Shown here one piece after another: positions 1 to 8,960 of a DNA stretch of 38,549 nt (the first letter of the stretch is position 1; the number at the start of each line of letters is the position of its first letter). A program made the position numbers and the translations under genes. The notes under the pieces were generated by a model. It was not told where the DNA came from. It saw nothing but the letters and a program-made list of their open reading frames with translations, and made no database searches. This DNA is from an uncultured Verrucomicrobia subdivision 3 bacterium (GTDB lineage Bacteria > Verrucomicrobiota > Verrucomicrobiia > Limisphaerales > UBA11358): positions 1 to 38,549 of the forward strand of contig CAIJGS010000357.1 of assembly GCA_903820285.1 (NCBI GenBank), written 5' to 3'.

Positions 1-606
1 GCCAAAGGAATAGATGTCCGCCCGCGCGTCCAGCGGTTCGCGTTTGAGCTGTTCCGGGGCCATGTAGCCCGGGGTGCCGGCGTTTTTGGCCATGCGCACG
101 GGCTTTTCGGGGACGGGCAGGGCGAGGTCAAAGTCAATCAGCCGCACCGCGCAATTCCGGGAGATGAGCACGTTCTCCGGTTTGAAATCCAGGTGCATGT
201 ACCCGCTTTCATGGACGTGGCTCAGGCCCGTGGCCATATCAATGAGGATTTGGGCCACATTTTCCACCAGCAACGGGTCCTGTCGGGCATACAGCTCCTT
301 GAGGTTGTCCGCTTCCACATAGTCCATGGTCAAATAGCAGGTGCCCTCCGCTTTGCCGTGCTCCACGTAGCCGACGATATGGTCGCTCTCATTCAACTGC
401 GCCAGCACCTCGCAACCGCGCCAGAACTGGCGGCGGGCGGAGAAGCTGAATCGCAGCTCCCGCTTAAGCCGGCGCAAGGCGTAGGGCTTGCCGCGACCAT
501 CGGTTACGAGCCAGATCTCGGCCATCCCGCCGGAATTGATCAATTCCCGCAGGTAAAACCGTCCAAATTTTTGCTCTGCTGGATCACCAGCCAACGCGTG
601 CGCCAT
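1..606 (-). CDS. Serine/threonine protein kinase, 5' part (runs off window)
   Basis: This reading frame enters from beyond the left edge, so only the first 202 residues are visible and the ORF track omits it. I translated it from the minus strand, starting at the ATG at 606. It is a Hanks-type kinase domain: a glycine-loop region (SGGMAEIWLV, 25-34), alpha-C Glu66, catalytic loop HLDFKPENVL (138-147), the DFG position as DFD (158-160), and GTPGYMAPEQ in the activation/APE segment (178-187), followed by ADIYSFG. The VAIK lysine position appears to be Arg45 (YALRRL), and HRD reads HLD. The catalytic Asp140, Lys142, Asn145 and metal-binding Asp158 are present. It is probably cytosolic signalling; C-terminal sensor or TM parts are not visible. 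It is divergent from the CPBP gene with a 63-bp gap. I am confident of the kinase fold and less so of full activity. Confidence 0.88.
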   Translation of the reverse strand, partial: MAHALAGDPAEQKFGRFYLRELINSGGMAEIWLVTDGRGKPYALRRLKRELRFSFSARRQFWRGCEVLAQLNESDHIVGYVEHGKAEGTCYLTMDYVEADNLKELYARQDPLLVENVAQILIDMATGLSHVHESGYMHLDFKPENVLISRNCAVRLIDFDLALPVPEKPVRMAKNAGTPGYMAPEQLKREPLDARADIYSFG

Positions 607-669
607 ACTTCTGTTTAATTAACACAGCCAGGCCCCGGGCGCGAATAAAAATCTGCCGGCGGGAAAAAG

Positions 670-1629
670 TTGCCAGTTGCCAAGCGGCAAAAACGTCTTA
701 TTGTGAAGCCTGTGCGACCGTTTCTGGCACTGCTCATCTATACTGTGGTTGTCTTTGTCGGCGGTGCCCTTATGGCGCCCGGCCTGTGGCATTTGGCCCA
801 ATGGGGGGCCCACCTGTTTCCCGGACATTTCTTTGAAGGTCTCGCCCATTGCCCGTTTCACCGTTTCATGGATCGCGCCTTCCTGATTCTCGCCCTGACC
901 GGGCTTTGGCCGCTCCTGCGCATCTTGGGTGTGCGGTCGTGGAAGGATTTGGGCCTGGTTTCCCCCGCCGGTCAATGGGGCAAACTGCTGGGCGGCCTCG
1001 GTGCGGGTTTTATTACTCTGGGGCTGGTGGCCTTGCTGGCCGTCGCCGTCGGCGGTCGGCCCTTGGTCCATGCCATTGGCTTCGCCCGGATGGCCGGCAT
1101 TTTTTTCAGCGCCCTCGGCACGGCGGCATTGGTGGCGGTGCTGGAAGAAGTCCTGTTTCGTGGCGGCATTTTTAACGGTCTGCGCCGGGTGATGTGGTGG
1201 CCCGTGGCCCTGACCATCGCCAGCCTGATTTATGCGCTGGTCCATTTTCTCCAGCACGGCGAAGTGACCGGCCCCGTCCATTGGTATTCCGGTCTCGCTC
1301 TGCTGCCCGCCATGATGGCCGGTTTTGCCGATGTTTCCGCCCTGGTGCCGGGCTTTTTCACGCTCGCCCTGGCCGGCCTGCTCCTGGGCCTCGCCTATCA
1401 AAAGACCGGCACCCTGTATTTTTCCATTGGCATGCATGGCGGCTGGATTTTCTGGCTGAAATTTTACCGGGCATTCACCACTGATGTGCCTGCCGCCACC
1501 ACCTGGCTGTGGGGAACCGGCAAGCTCATTGACGGCTGGGCCGCGTTCTTTGTCCTGTTGCTCGCCCTGGCGGTTGTCTGCCGCTTTCGGCTGCCCGCCA
1601 AAAATGCCACTTTGGCCATGTCTTCATGA
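670..1629 (+). CDS. CPBP family intramembrane metalloprotease
   Basis: This is an integral membrane protein of about 319 residues with several hydrophobic helices. It carries the CPBP/Abi (CAAX prenyl protease 2-like) signatures: Glu159-Glu160 with Arg164 in EEVLFRG, His192 in YALVHFLQHGE, and a C-terminal GMHGGW around His256. In this family these residues form the in-membrane metal/peptidase site. Bacterial substrates are mostly unknown, and the protein may act in envelope protein processing or bacteriocin self-immunity. The track start at 670 is a TTG with no Shine-Dalgarno; a GTG about 33 bp downstream is an alternative. The stop overlaps the next gene's ATG by 4 bp (ATGA), which indicates translational coupling with the ComF-like gene. 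Confidence 0.85.
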   Translation: MPVAKRQKRLIVKPVRPFLALLIYTVVVFVGGALMAPGLWHLAQWGAHLFPGHFFEGLAHCPFHRFMDRAFLILALTGLWPLLRILGVRSWKDLGLVSPAGQWGKLLGGLGAGFITLGLVALLAVAVGGRPLVHAIGFARMAGIFFSALGTAALVAVLEEVLFRGGIFNGLRRVMWWPVALTIASLIYALVHFLQHGEVTGPVHWYSGLALLPAMMAGFADVSALVPGFFTLALAGLLLGLAYQKTGTLYFSIGMHGGWIFWLKFYRAFTTDVPAATTWLWGTGKLIDGWAAFFVLLLALAVVCRFRLPAKNATLAMSS

Positions 1630-2375
1630 CCCTGACGACGGCCCAGACGGGGTTGAAGGCGGGATGCAACACTCTCCTCGGATTCTTTTATCCGGAAATC
1701 TGCCAGCTTTGCCGGCATGAACCTGCCGCCGCCGCCGCCGGCTATGTCTGCGAATCCTGCCGGTCCCTCGTCCGCCCGGTCCGCCCCCCGTATTGCCGGA
1801 AATGTGGCCTGCCGTATGAGGGCGACCTGACCACCGAGTTTGAGTGCACCAACTGCCGCGACCTCGCCTTGCATTTCACCTCCGCCCGTTCCGCCGTCGT
1901 GGCCCGCACGGTGGTTTTGGAGGTCATCCACCGCTTCAAATACCAGCGCCATTTGTGGTTTGAACCCTTTCTGGCCGGCCTGCTCGTGGCCGAAGCCAGT
2001 CCGGCTCTGCGTGGCGGCGGCTGGGATTTCATCGCGCCCGTGCCGTTGCACCCCCTCAAAGAGCGGGAGCGCGAATTTAACCAGGCCGGTCTGCTGGCCC
2101 GGCATTTGAGCGCAGCCACCGGAATTCCCTTGAACGAACGGGCGCTTTGCCGTGTCTCAGCTACTGCCACCCAAACCCACTTGACCCGGGCAAAACGGGC
2201 CGTGAACATGAAAAATGCCTTTGCCGTTCGCAAAGGGGAACTGGTGGCCGGCCAACGGTTTGTGCTTGTGGACGATGTTTTTACCACGGGGGCAACGACT
2301 AATGCCTGCGCGCAGGCCCTGAAGGCGGCCGGGGCGGGGGAAGTTTGTGTCTGGACAGTTGCCCGCGGACTTTGA
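1626..2375 (+). CDS. ComF family protein / phosphoribosyltransferase
   Basis: The 249-residue protein has the layout of the ComF/GntX family. Paired cysteines form zinc-ribbon-like knuckles near the N-terminus (CQLC, CESC, CRKC, CTNC between residues 26 and 78). A central RFKYQ segment and PVPLHPLKERER follow, and then the PRPP-binding loop VLVDDVFTTGAT (213-224) of type I phosphoribosyltransferases. ComF proteins are linked to DNA uptake and recombination in competent bacteria, but no other competence gene is in the window, so the role here is inferred only from the family. It overlaps the CPBP gene by 4 bp and precedes accD by 16 bp, inside a four-gene operon. Confidence 0.88.
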   Translation: MTLTTAQTGLKAGCNTLLGFFYPEICQLCRHEPAAAAAGYVCESCRSLVRPVRPPYCRKCGLPYEGDLTTEFECTNCRDLALHFTSARSAVVARTVVLEVIHRFKYQRHLWFEPFLAGLLVAEASPALRGGGWDFIAPVPLHPLKEREREFNQAGLLARHLSAATGIPLNERALCRVSATATQTHLTRAKRAVNMKNAFAVRKGELVAGQRFVLVDDVFTTGATTNACAQALKAAGAGEVCVWTVARGL

Positions 2376-2391
2376 ATAATAATAAACGAAC

Positions 2392-3324
2392 ATGGCTACG
2401 ACATTTTTAGCGAAGACGGCGTTGGGCGTGGCGCAGGTGGAACCGGCGTTAACGCCGCCCACGGTAAAACCCACCCTGCCCAAGAAACCCAAGCTGGGCT
2501 CCGGCCGTTCCCGCGACCGCAAACGCGAAATCCCCGAGGGCCTCTGGATCAAATGTCCCTCCTGCTCCGCCATGGTGTTCGACAGCGAACTCGACGCCAA
2601 CCTCAAGGTCTGCACCAAGTGCAGCCACCATTTCCCGATCGGCGCCCGCGAGCGCATTCATTCCCTCGTGGAAACCTGCACGTTTGAGGAAATGGATGCG
2701 GAACTGTCCAGCGTGGACGTCCTCAAATTTTCCGGTTACAAGGGCAAGCTGGATCGCGACCGCAAGGGCACGATGCTCAAAGACGCCGTCGTTACCGGTG
2801 TCGGCAAAATTGGCACCCATCAGGTGGCCCTTGGCGTTATGGATTTCAGCTTCATGGGCGGTTCCATGGGCTATGTGGTTGGCGAAAAGCTCACCCGCCT
2901 CATCGAACGCGCCACCGAAGGCAACTGGCCGGTCGTCATCATTTCCACCAGCGGCGGCGCCCGCATGCAGGAAGGTTCCATCAGCCTCATGCAGATGGCC
3001 AAAACCTCCGCCGCGCTCGCCTACCACGCCCAGCGCCGGCTCCCCTACATCAGCGTGCTGACGAATAACGATTACGGCGGCGTCATGGCCAGCTTTGCCG
3101 CCCTAGGCGATTTGATTCTCGGCGAACCCGGCGCGATGATCGGTTTTGCCGGTCCCCGCGTGATCAAAGACACCACCCACGCCGAACTGCCCCCCGGCTT
3201 CCAGACCGCCGAATTTCTGGTGGACCACGGCTTGATCGATGCCATTGTACCGCGCAAAGAAATGCGCGATCAATTGATCAAGTATCTGGACTATCTGACC
3301 ACCGGCAAAAAGAACGAGAATTAA
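2392..3324 (+). CDS. accD: Acetyl-CoA carboxylase carboxyltransferase subunit beta
   Basis: AccD is the beta half of the carboxyltransferase that moves CO2 from carboxybiotin to acetyl-CoA, giving malonyl-CoA for fatty acid synthesis. The zinc ribbon is intact (Cys55, Cys58, Cys74, Cys77; WIKCPSC...CTKC), followed by the crotonase-like domain with GGSMGYVVGEKL and TSGGARMQEG. The length (310) is normal, with a Pro/Lys-rich N-terminal extension of about 50 residues before the zinc ribbon. accA, accB and accC are not nearby. It sits 16 bp after the ComF-like gene and 10 bp before a secreted unknown, so it is probably transcribed in that operon. Confidence 0.97.
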   Translation: MATTFLAKTALGVAQVEPALTPPTVKPTLPKKPKLGSGRSRDRKREIPEGLWIKCPSCSAMVFDSELDANLKVCTKCSHHFPIGARERIHSLVETCTFEEMDAELSSVDVLKFSGYKGKLDRDRKGTMLKDAVVTGVGKIGTHQVALGVMDFSFMGGSMGYVVGEKLTRLIERATEGNWPVVIISTSGGARMQEGSISLMQMAKTSAALAYHAQRRLPYISVLTNNDYGGVMASFAALGDLILGEPGAMIGFAGPRVIKDTTHAELPPGFQTAEFLVDHGLIDAIVPRKEMRDQLIKYLDYLTTGKKNEN

Positions 3325-3334
3325 ACCTGGCGGG

Positions 3335-4207
3335 ATGTCTTTCTTTTCCGTCAAAGGCCGGGCGGGTGTGTCTCTGGCGGCCCTGTGTGTTCTGCTCACC
3401 GGGTTGTCGCGCCTGTTCGCTGCGGACGCTGCCACGGGCCCAACTCTCCGCCTTGATTATGGCGTGGGCGACCAGGGCTTCAACCCCGTCAGCGAATTCA
3501 TGTACTTTGTTCCGCTCATTTCGCCGGAACATGTCATGCTCGCCACCAATCTCGGCAACACCCAATGCGCCCGTGTGGTTTCCTTCACCAACCGTATCAC
3601 CGGAAAATCCTTCTCCGCCACCTGCGAATTTGAATTCACCGGCGACGGCGTGCAGCGGGACACCTTCGAGCATGTGGTGGGCATCCAACGCCATGAAAAG
3701 CAGCTCAAGACCACCCATTTGCTGGCCCACCAGCTCAGCGCCATCACCGTGGATGGCGACGGTTCAGGCATTGTGGAAATTCAGGGCACCCTGGTCAAAG
3801 GCCGGTACGTGGTGAACGAAGTGCGGATGCGCTTCAATGCCCGCGGCCGGGCCAGTCCCGTCAGCATCACCTTGGAGGACATCCGGTTTCGCGACGGCAC
3901 GTATAGCTACGAAAATGAAACCGTGGCGCGGGTGAATGCCCTCCTGTTCCGGCGCAGCGCGGATCATCCCAAAATGGAAGTCACCCTGGCCTCGGTCAGG
4001 CGCAAGGATGCCCCCAATAATGCCTGGCAGAGCTTTCTGGGCGGTTTGAAGGGGGCGGCCGCCAACATGATGCTCCCGCCGCTGAACGTCGAACCTGAAG
4101 GCGAACAGGCCATGCTGGACTTCGGCCTGGCCTTGGTGACCAAGCAGCCGACGTTTACGTTTCCTTTTGCGCCCCGGCTGAAGACGGGAGCCAGTCTGGC
4201 ACCTTGA
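3335..4207 (+). CDS. Exported protein of unknown function
   Basis: I do not recognise the family. The 290-residue product starts with a basic segment and a hydrophobic stretch (SLAALCVLLTGL) and has a likely signal-peptidase site near FAADA, so it should be exported. The mature part reads as mixed beta-rich sequence with no obvious catalytic motif; the C-terminal third has SFLGGLKGAAANMMLPP and a beta-rich tail. The ATG at 3335 lies 10 bp after the accD stop, which suggests co-transcription with accD. It may be an envelope protein peculiar to this lineage. Confidence 0.75.
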   Translation: MSFFSVKGRAGVSLAALCVLLTGLSRLFAADAATGPTLRLDYGVGDQGFNPVSEFMYFVPLISPEHVMLATNLGNTQCARVVSFTNRITGKSFSATCEFEFTGDGVQRDTFEHVVGIQRHEKQLKTTHLLAHQLSAITVDGDGSGIVEIQGTLVKGRYVVNEVRMRFNARGRASPVSITLEDIRFRDGTYSYENETVARVNALLFRRSADHPKMEVTLASVRRKDAPNNAWQSFLGGLKGAAANMMLPPLNVEPEGEQAMLDFGLALVTKQPTFTFPFAPRLKTGASLAP

Positions 4208-4251
4208 GATTGCACAAATAAACGGATGCCATACATCGTGCCGCAGCCATC

Positions 4252-4875
4252 ATGCCACTTCCAGAGGATATCATCACCAAGGTTCGTCGGGACTTTTCCG
4301 AGGATGACAGTTTGCACGTACTTCAGTTGCTGGCGGGACTGCAACAGGAGGACTCCGACCTGTTCAGCGACCGAATTTTACGGTGCATCGTCGTTACCGG
4401 TCGAGGCGTGGTTGAGAATATAATTTATGCTGTGAAGCTGGCGCGAGTTGACTGGCGCGATTTGATTATGTACACGGAATATGAAAGGGGAAACTGTGTC
4501 AGACTGTTATCGCTACCCTTTGGCATCCATCCGGAGGCAGGTGTATTAAAGCAATGGCTGGCTGGCCAGACCATCTTGGTTCCCGCAGCAGCGGGTCAAG
4601 GCGAGAATTGGACCATCGAAGTTTCTGAGATCCGCGAATGGCCGCTGGTGCAGGTGCATCCATTGTCAAAAGCCAGCCCGGAGGTGGTGGATCCCAATTT
4701 GTATTTTGCCGTAATGCGATTCTTGTGCGTTCGTGGATATAAAGAAATATCCGATTCAAACGCTTTTGAAACCAAGGCTTTTATCCAATACTGCATCCAC
4801 CCGGATACGGGCGAATTCGAGTTTCAGAAATTTTGGTACCAGCCCCAAGACGTGAAAAAACGCGGCAAGTGGTGA
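4252..4875 (+). CDS. Conserved hypothetical protein
   Basis: The 207-residue soluble protein has no signal peptide. Its first ~80 residues (MPLPEDIITKVRRDF...VLQLLAGL...RILRCIVVTGRG...RVDWRDLIMYTEYE) have the flavour of a small helical domain seen in many uncharacterised bacterial proteins, where a region counting ORF-like helices ends in a WRD/YRD segment; this is from memory and not verified. The C-terminal half is beta-rich and unassigned. The gene lies 44 bp after the preceding unknown and ends inside the loop of the terminator hairpin shared with topB. Its base composition looks lower in GC than the upstream operon, which hints at a separate origin. Confidence 0.7.
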   Translation: MPLPEDIITKVRRDFSEDDSLHVLQLLAGLQQEDSDLFSDRILRCIVVTGRGVVENIIYAVKLARVDWRDLIMYTEYERGNCVRLLSLPFGIHPEAGVLKQWLAGQTILVPAAAGQGENWTIEVSEIREWPLVQVHPLSKASPEVVDPNLYFAVMRFLCVRGYKEISDSNAFETKAFIQYCIHPDTGEFEFQKFWYQPQDVKKRGKW

Positions 4876-4905
4876 TAATGTCACGCCTGCCGCGTTCTTT
4901 GATTT
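4854..4905. terminator. Bidirectional intrinsic terminator between convergent genes
   Basis: A stem of AACGCGGCA (4859-4867) with TGCCGCGTT (4888-4896) encloses the stop codon of the upstream hypothetical gene. Read on the plus strand it is followed by TTCTTTGATTT; read on the minus strand, behind topB, it is followed by a run of six T. It therefore fits rho-independent termination in both directions. Confidence 0.75.
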
Positions 4906-4923
4906 ACGGGAACTTGCCGCCCA

Positions 4924-7716
4924 TCACTCCCCATCACGCGGCGGGAAGTCGAACGTAATCTTGCCCTTCCCATCCATCACCAGATACGCCGGGAACGGTT
5001 TGCCGGCCTTGGAAATGAACTTGTCCAGCAGGTCGCTCTTCTTCGTCGCGAGAATCTTCTGCGCCTGCGCCAGTTCAATGGGCTGTTCCAGGATGCTCTT
5101 GCCAATCTTGAATCGGCACGGCTTGGTATCCGACTGCGATTTCTCGCAGATGTAACCGCCCTCGGTATCAAAAATCTGACCGCCGCACTTCGGACATTTG
5201 CCGAGCGACACCATGCCCGTGAAATCAATCTTCGGCAGCGGTTCGGAGGATTTCACGCCGCGACCTTTCTTCTCACGGGGCGCGAATTCAAACGCCGTCT
5301 TGCCATCCTTCACAATCAGGAAGGCCTCAAACTTGCGGTTGGTCTTCTTCGAAATAAAACCCTTCAGCAAATCCGTCTTGCCCGTGCTGAGGAGTTTCTT
5401 GACCTGTTCCACCGAGATTTCCTGCTGCAAAATGATTTTGCCCGTGCGGAAATCGCAGCTCTTCTCGGCCCCCGCCTGTTTTTCGCAGACGTAGTTCATG
5501 CCGCCGTCAAACACCTGTGCGCCGCATTTTGGACATTTGCCCAGCGGTTCTTTGCCGGTGAAATCCATCGGGGCGGCCGCTTCGCCGTCCTTCTTGTCGT
5601 TGCCGAAATCGAATTCCACCTTGTTCTCGGCGTTCATTTTCAACACCGCCGCAAAGGGGAAACCTTGCTTGCTCATGAAGCCTTGCAACGGCCCGATCTG
5701 CCGTTCCGTGATCAGTTTTTCCACTTCCTCGGGCTCAAACATGCGGCTGCACAGGGTCTTCCAGAAGGCAAAATCGCAGCCTTCCTTCACGCACTGGTAC
5801 TGCTTGTATTTCTCATGGATCTCGCCGCCGCACTTGGGGCAGGGGACCTTGAGCGTGCCGAAGTCGCCGGGAATGGTGTCGTGCTCAAACTGCTTGGCGC
5901 GATCTACAATGCGCCGGGTCATGTCGGCAATGCCCGCCATGAATTGATCGCGGCTGATCTGCTTGCGCTGAATCTGCTTGAGCTGGAATTCCCAGTCGCC
6001 GGTCAGCTCGGGCTTCGTGAGCTCCGGAATGCCCAGACCGTTGAGCAGTTCCATCAGCGAAAACGCCTTCGCCGTGGCCTGCAATTCCCGGCCCGTCCGG
6101 TGAATGTAACCTTCGTAAATGAGACCTTCAATGATCGCCGCGCGCGTCGCGGGCGTACCGAGACCTTTCTCGTTCATCGCCTCGCGCAATTCGTCGTCGT
6201 CCACCAGTTTGCCCGCGCCTTCCATGGCCGAGAGCAGGGTGGCTTCCGAGTATCGGGCCGGCGGTTTGGTGACGTTCGCCTTGACCTCGATCTCCGTGGT
6301 CTGCACCGTTTCGCCGGCCTTCACCGGGGCCAGACTCGGCGTTTCGTCGGAATCCGATTCCTTGCCGTATACCGTCAGCCAGCCGGGGCTGACCAGCACC
6401 TTGCCCGCGCTCTTGAAGGCTTCGCCTTCCACGCGGGTGATGCGCACCGTTTCCAGAAATTCCGCCGCCGGATAGAAAATGGCCAGGAACCGCTTCGTCA
6501 CCATGTCGTACAGCTTCTGTTCCGGCTCGGACAAATGCTTCGGCGCCTGCGCGGTGGGAATGATCGCGAAATGGTCCGACACCTTGGCATTGTTGAAAAT
6601 GCGCTTGTTTGGGCGCACCCAGTCGTTCTTCAGGATCGTGCCGGCAAAGGGGGCGTAGCTGGTCTCGCCCAGCATCTGCAACGTGCCGCGTACCGTGCCA
6701 ATATAATCTTCCGGCAGGGCGCGTGAATCCGTTCTCGGATACGTCAGCACCTTGTGTTTTTCATACAGCGCCTGCGCCAGGCCCAGCGTGTTCTTGGCGC
6801 TGAACCCAAAGCGCGAGTTCGCATCGCGCTGCAAACTCGTCAAATCATAGAGCAGCGGCGACATCGACGTCGTGGGCTTGCTCTCTTCGTTGACAATGCC
6901 CGGTTTGCCGAGGCATTTGGCCTTCAGCGCTTCTGCCGTGGCCTGATCCCAAATGCGTTCCGCCTTGTGATGCTCATCCTCGGAGCGGACGAATTTTTCA
7001 TCAAACCAGCGACCCGCATAGCTGCCCGCCGCCGCGCCAAACGTGCCCAGTACTTCCCAATAATCCTTCGAAATGAACTTGCGAATCTTCGCCTCACGCT
7101 CCACCACAATCGCCAGGGTGGGGGTCTGCACCCGGCCCACGGTGGTCTTGAAAAAGCCGCCTAGCTTGGAGTTGAACGCCGTCATGGCGCGCGTGCCATT
7201 GATGCCCACGAGCCAGTCGGCTTCGCTGCGGCTGATCGCCGCGTCGGATAGCGGCATCATCTCCTCATCCTTGCGCAACGTGGCAAACCCCTCCCGGATC
7301 GCCGCCGGCGTCATGGATTGCAGCCACAGACGCTGGATCGGCTGCTTGGCCTTGGTATGCCGGACAATATTGCGGAAAATCAATTCGCCTTCGCGGCCGG
7401 CGTCGCATGCATTAATGATGCGGTCCACGTCCGGGCGCTTGATCAGCTTTTGCAGCGCGCGCAACCGGCTGGCCGTCTTTTCAATCGGCTCCAGGTCAAA
7501 GTGCGGCGGAATCACCGGCAGACACTTAAACGTCCACTTCCCGCGCACGGCTTCGACGCCGGGTGGGGGAATGATGGTCAATAAATGGCCGACCGCCGAC
7601 GAAATGACGTATTCGTCGTTCTCAAAATAGTCTTCCGACTTCTGGAACTTGCCGAGCGCCTTTGAGATGTCGCTGGCGACCGACGGTTTTTCCGCGATGA
7701 TTAATGCTTTACCCAT
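4924..7716 (-). CDS. topB: Type IA DNA topoisomerase (TopB-like) with C-terminal zinc-finger repeats
   Basis: This topoisomerase nicks one DNA strand through a tyrosine and passes or decatenates strands. It starts with the Toprim domain (MGKALIIAEKPSVA; DAGREGE about 90 residues later). The active-site Tyr lies in LTYPRTDSRALPEDY (about residue 326 from this start). SRSEADWLVG and TVGRVQTPTLA are typical of topo III. The C-terminus holds three zinc-ribbon units (CPKCGGEIHEK, CPKCGAQVFDG, CPKCGGQIFDT), each followed by a topoisomerase C-terminal repeat (LLxxGKTDLLKGFISK type). I chose the ATG at 7716 because the conserved fold begins there; the ORF extends 19 residues upstream to 7773 with no recognisable homology, and neither start has a clear Shine-Dalgarno. 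An AT-rich region of about 40 bp upstream probably holds the promoter. Confidence 0.95.
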   Translation of the reverse strand: MGKALIIAEKPSVASDISKALGKFQKSEDYFENDEYVISSAVGHLLTIIPPPGVEAVRGKWTFKCLPVIPPHFDLEPIEKTASRLRALQKLIKRPDVDRIINACDAGREGELIFRNIVRHTKAKQPIQRLWLQSMTPAAIREGFATLRKDEEMMPLSDAAISRSEADWLVGINGTRAMTAFNSKLGGFFKTTVGRVQTPTLAIVVEREAKIRKFISKDYWEVLGTFGAAAGSYAGRWFDEKFVRSEDEHHKAERIWDQATAEALKAKCLGKPGIVNEESKPTTSMSPLLYDLTSLQRDANSRFGFSAKNTLGLAQALYEKHKVLTYPRTDSRALPEDYIGTVRGTLQMLGETSYAPFAGTILKNDWVRPNKRIFNNAKVSDHFAIIPTAQAPKHLSEPEQKLYDMVTKRFLAIFYPAAEFLETVRITRVEGEAFKSAGKVLVSPGWLTVYGKESDSDETPSLAPVKAGETVQTTEIEVKANVTKPPARYSEATLLSAMEGAGKLVDDDELREAMNEKGLGTPATRAAIIEGLIYEGYIHRTGRELQATAKAFSLMELLNGLGIPELTKPELTGDWEFQLKQIQRKQISRDQFMAGIADMTRRIVDRAKQFEHDTIPGDFGTLKVPCPKCGGEIHEKYKQYQCVKEGCDFAFWKTLCSRMFEPEEVEKLITERQIGPLQGFMSKQGFPFAAVLKMNAENKVEFDFGNDKKDGEAAAPMDFTGKEPLGKCPKCGAQVFDGGMNYVCEKQAGAEKSCDFRTGKIILQQEISVEQVKKLLSTGKTDLLKGFISKKTNRKFEAFLIVKDGKTAFEFAPREKKGRGVKSSEPLPKIDFTGMVSLGKCPKCGGQIFDTEGGYICEKSQSDTKPCRFKIGKSILEQPIELAQAQKILATKKSDLLDKFISKAGKPFPAYLVMDGKGKITFDFPPRDGE

Positions 7717-7937
7717 GCAATGCGGCCAATCTTTAAGCCGCACGACGGGTGTCTTGCAACTCATTTTTTTCATTTTAATTTTTAAGCGACCTCGGAAATC
7801 ACCCGTTTTGGCCGGTCAAAAACCCGGTTTGAAAGCTCATAATCACCTTGTTTTAAAAGGGTAAAACGTTTTCGGGCCGCCGGCAATTTGCTGGTGATAA
7901 ATTTTTGCGGTAAATACTTTTTGTTTTTTCGGTCTCC

Positions 7938-7991
7938 GCCAGTCTTGGGCAAGGAGGGAGACAAAATCGACTAATCCTGTCCAAGACTGGC
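7938..7991. repeat. Inverted repeat in topB/ABC intergenic region
   Basis: A perfect 11-bp inverted repeat, GCCAGTCTTGG (7938-7948) and CCAAGACTGGC (7981-7991), has a 32-nt spacer. It sits just outside palindromic copy 1. It could be a hairpin in an RNA leader or a remnant of another repeat; no T-tract follows, so it is not a standard terminator. Confidence 0.5.
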
Positions 7992-8022
7992 ATTGCGTCC
8001 AACGGCGACGTTCTGATTCCAA

Positions 8023-8177
8023 GGGCTGAAAGCCCGCAAGGTTATAGCCCTGGGTGCAGCGCGAAGCGCAAGCCCTGGGACAACAGAAATAATGTATTTC
8101 CCGGCCTGTAGGACCGGCACGCCGGAATACAGGACGCTGTGCCCGCCCTGGGCTATAACCTTGCGGGCTTTCAGCCC
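8023..8177. repeat. Nested palindromic repeat, copy 1 (inverted relative to copies 2-3)
   Basis: The ends are perfect 28-bp inverted repeats, 8023-8050 (GGGCTGAAAGCCCGCAAGG...) and 8150-8177. Inside lie a GCGCAAGCCCTGGGACAAC segment and a CCGGCCTGTAGGACCGG hairpin. The GCGCAAGCCCTGGGACAAC segment is on the left here and appears reverse-complemented on the right side of copy 2, so this copy is in opposite orientation. It lies in the 559-bp gap between the divergent topB and ABC ATPase genes. There is no ORF or transposase inside; it behaves like a non-autonomous MITE/REP-type element. Confidence 0.85.
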
Positions 8178-8275
8178 CTGGCCGGGGCGCGGCTGGTCTG
8201 GATGCTGCCACGCTCCGAGTTAACCCATTGTCCAACCATTGGCATTTCCCTGAAATTCGCATAAACTATCCCCGC

Positions 8276-8956
8276 ATGGCATCGCCAGATAATATTGTCG
8301 TCATCCGCGACCTGACCAAACGCTATTCGCAGGGCGATATCGAGGTCACCGCGCTCAACCGCGTTTCGCTCAACATTGCGACCGGCGAGTTTCTGGCCCT
8401 CATGGGCCCCTCCGGCTCCGGCAAGTCCACCTTGCTCCATATCATCGCCGGCGTGGACCGCCCCACCAGCGGCGAATGCCACGTGCAGGGCGTGGATGTC
8501 GCCCGCCTCAACGAATCCCAACTCGCCGACTGGCGTAACCAGAACATCGGCTTCATCTTCCAGACCTTCAACCTGATCCCCGTGCTGACCGCCGCCGAAA
8601 ATGTGGAGTTGCCCCTGCTACTCACCCAATTGAACCGGTCCCAACGTCGCAAACAGGTGGCCGCCGCCCTGGACCTCGTCGGTCTGAGCGACCGCTCCCA
8701 CCATTTGCCCCGCCAACTCTCTGGCGGTCAGGAACAACGCGTCGCCATCGCCCGCGCTCTCGTGACCGATCCGGCGTTGATCGTGGCCGATGAACCCACC
8801 GGCAACCTCGACTCCCACAGCGCCCAGGACGTCCTCACCGCCCTGCAATCCCTCCGCCGGGACGCCGGCAAGACAATCATTATGGTCACCCACGATCCCA
8901 AAGCCGCCGCTTTTGGCACGCGCCAGATCCATCTGGAGAAAGGTGAACTCTCCTGA
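8276..8956 (+). CDS. ABC transporter ATP-binding protein (MacB/LolD type)
   Basis: This is the ATPase of a MacB/LolD-type type VII ABC system, which energises FtsX-like permeases in export or in lipoprotein/mechanical work at the inner membrane. It is a 226-residue protein with Walker [10 protein letters not shown] (44-52), Q-loop FQ (95-96), signature [15 protein letters not shown] (148-162), Walker [13 protein letters not shown] (168-179) and H-loop His206. The track ORF begins 16 codons earlier at a TTG, but I use the ATG at 8276 because [17 protein letters not shown] is where the family starts. Two FtsX-like permeases follow, separated from this gene by a 465-bp inverted-repeat cassette. 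No HlyD-type adaptor gene is seen. Confidence 0.95.
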   Translation: MASPDNIVVIRDLTKRYSQGDIEVTALNRVSLNIATGEFLALMGPSGSGKSTLLHIIAGVDRPTSGECHVQGVDVARLNESQLADWRNQNIGFIFQTFNLIPVLTAAENVELPLLLTQLNRSQRRKQVAAALDLVGLSDRSHHLPRQLSGGQEQRVAIARALVTDPALIVADEPTGNLDSHSAQDVLTALQSLRRDAGKTIIMVTHDPKAAAFGTRQIHLEKGELS

Positions 8957-8960
8957 TTTC

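Noticed and set aside
5665-6726. 353-residue ORF on the plus strand
   Set aside because: Antisense to topB, whose core motifs are intact.
7782-7964. 60-residue minus ORF upstream of topB
   Set aside because: AT-rich basic sequence without homology, in a promoter and repeat-rich gap; no independent support.
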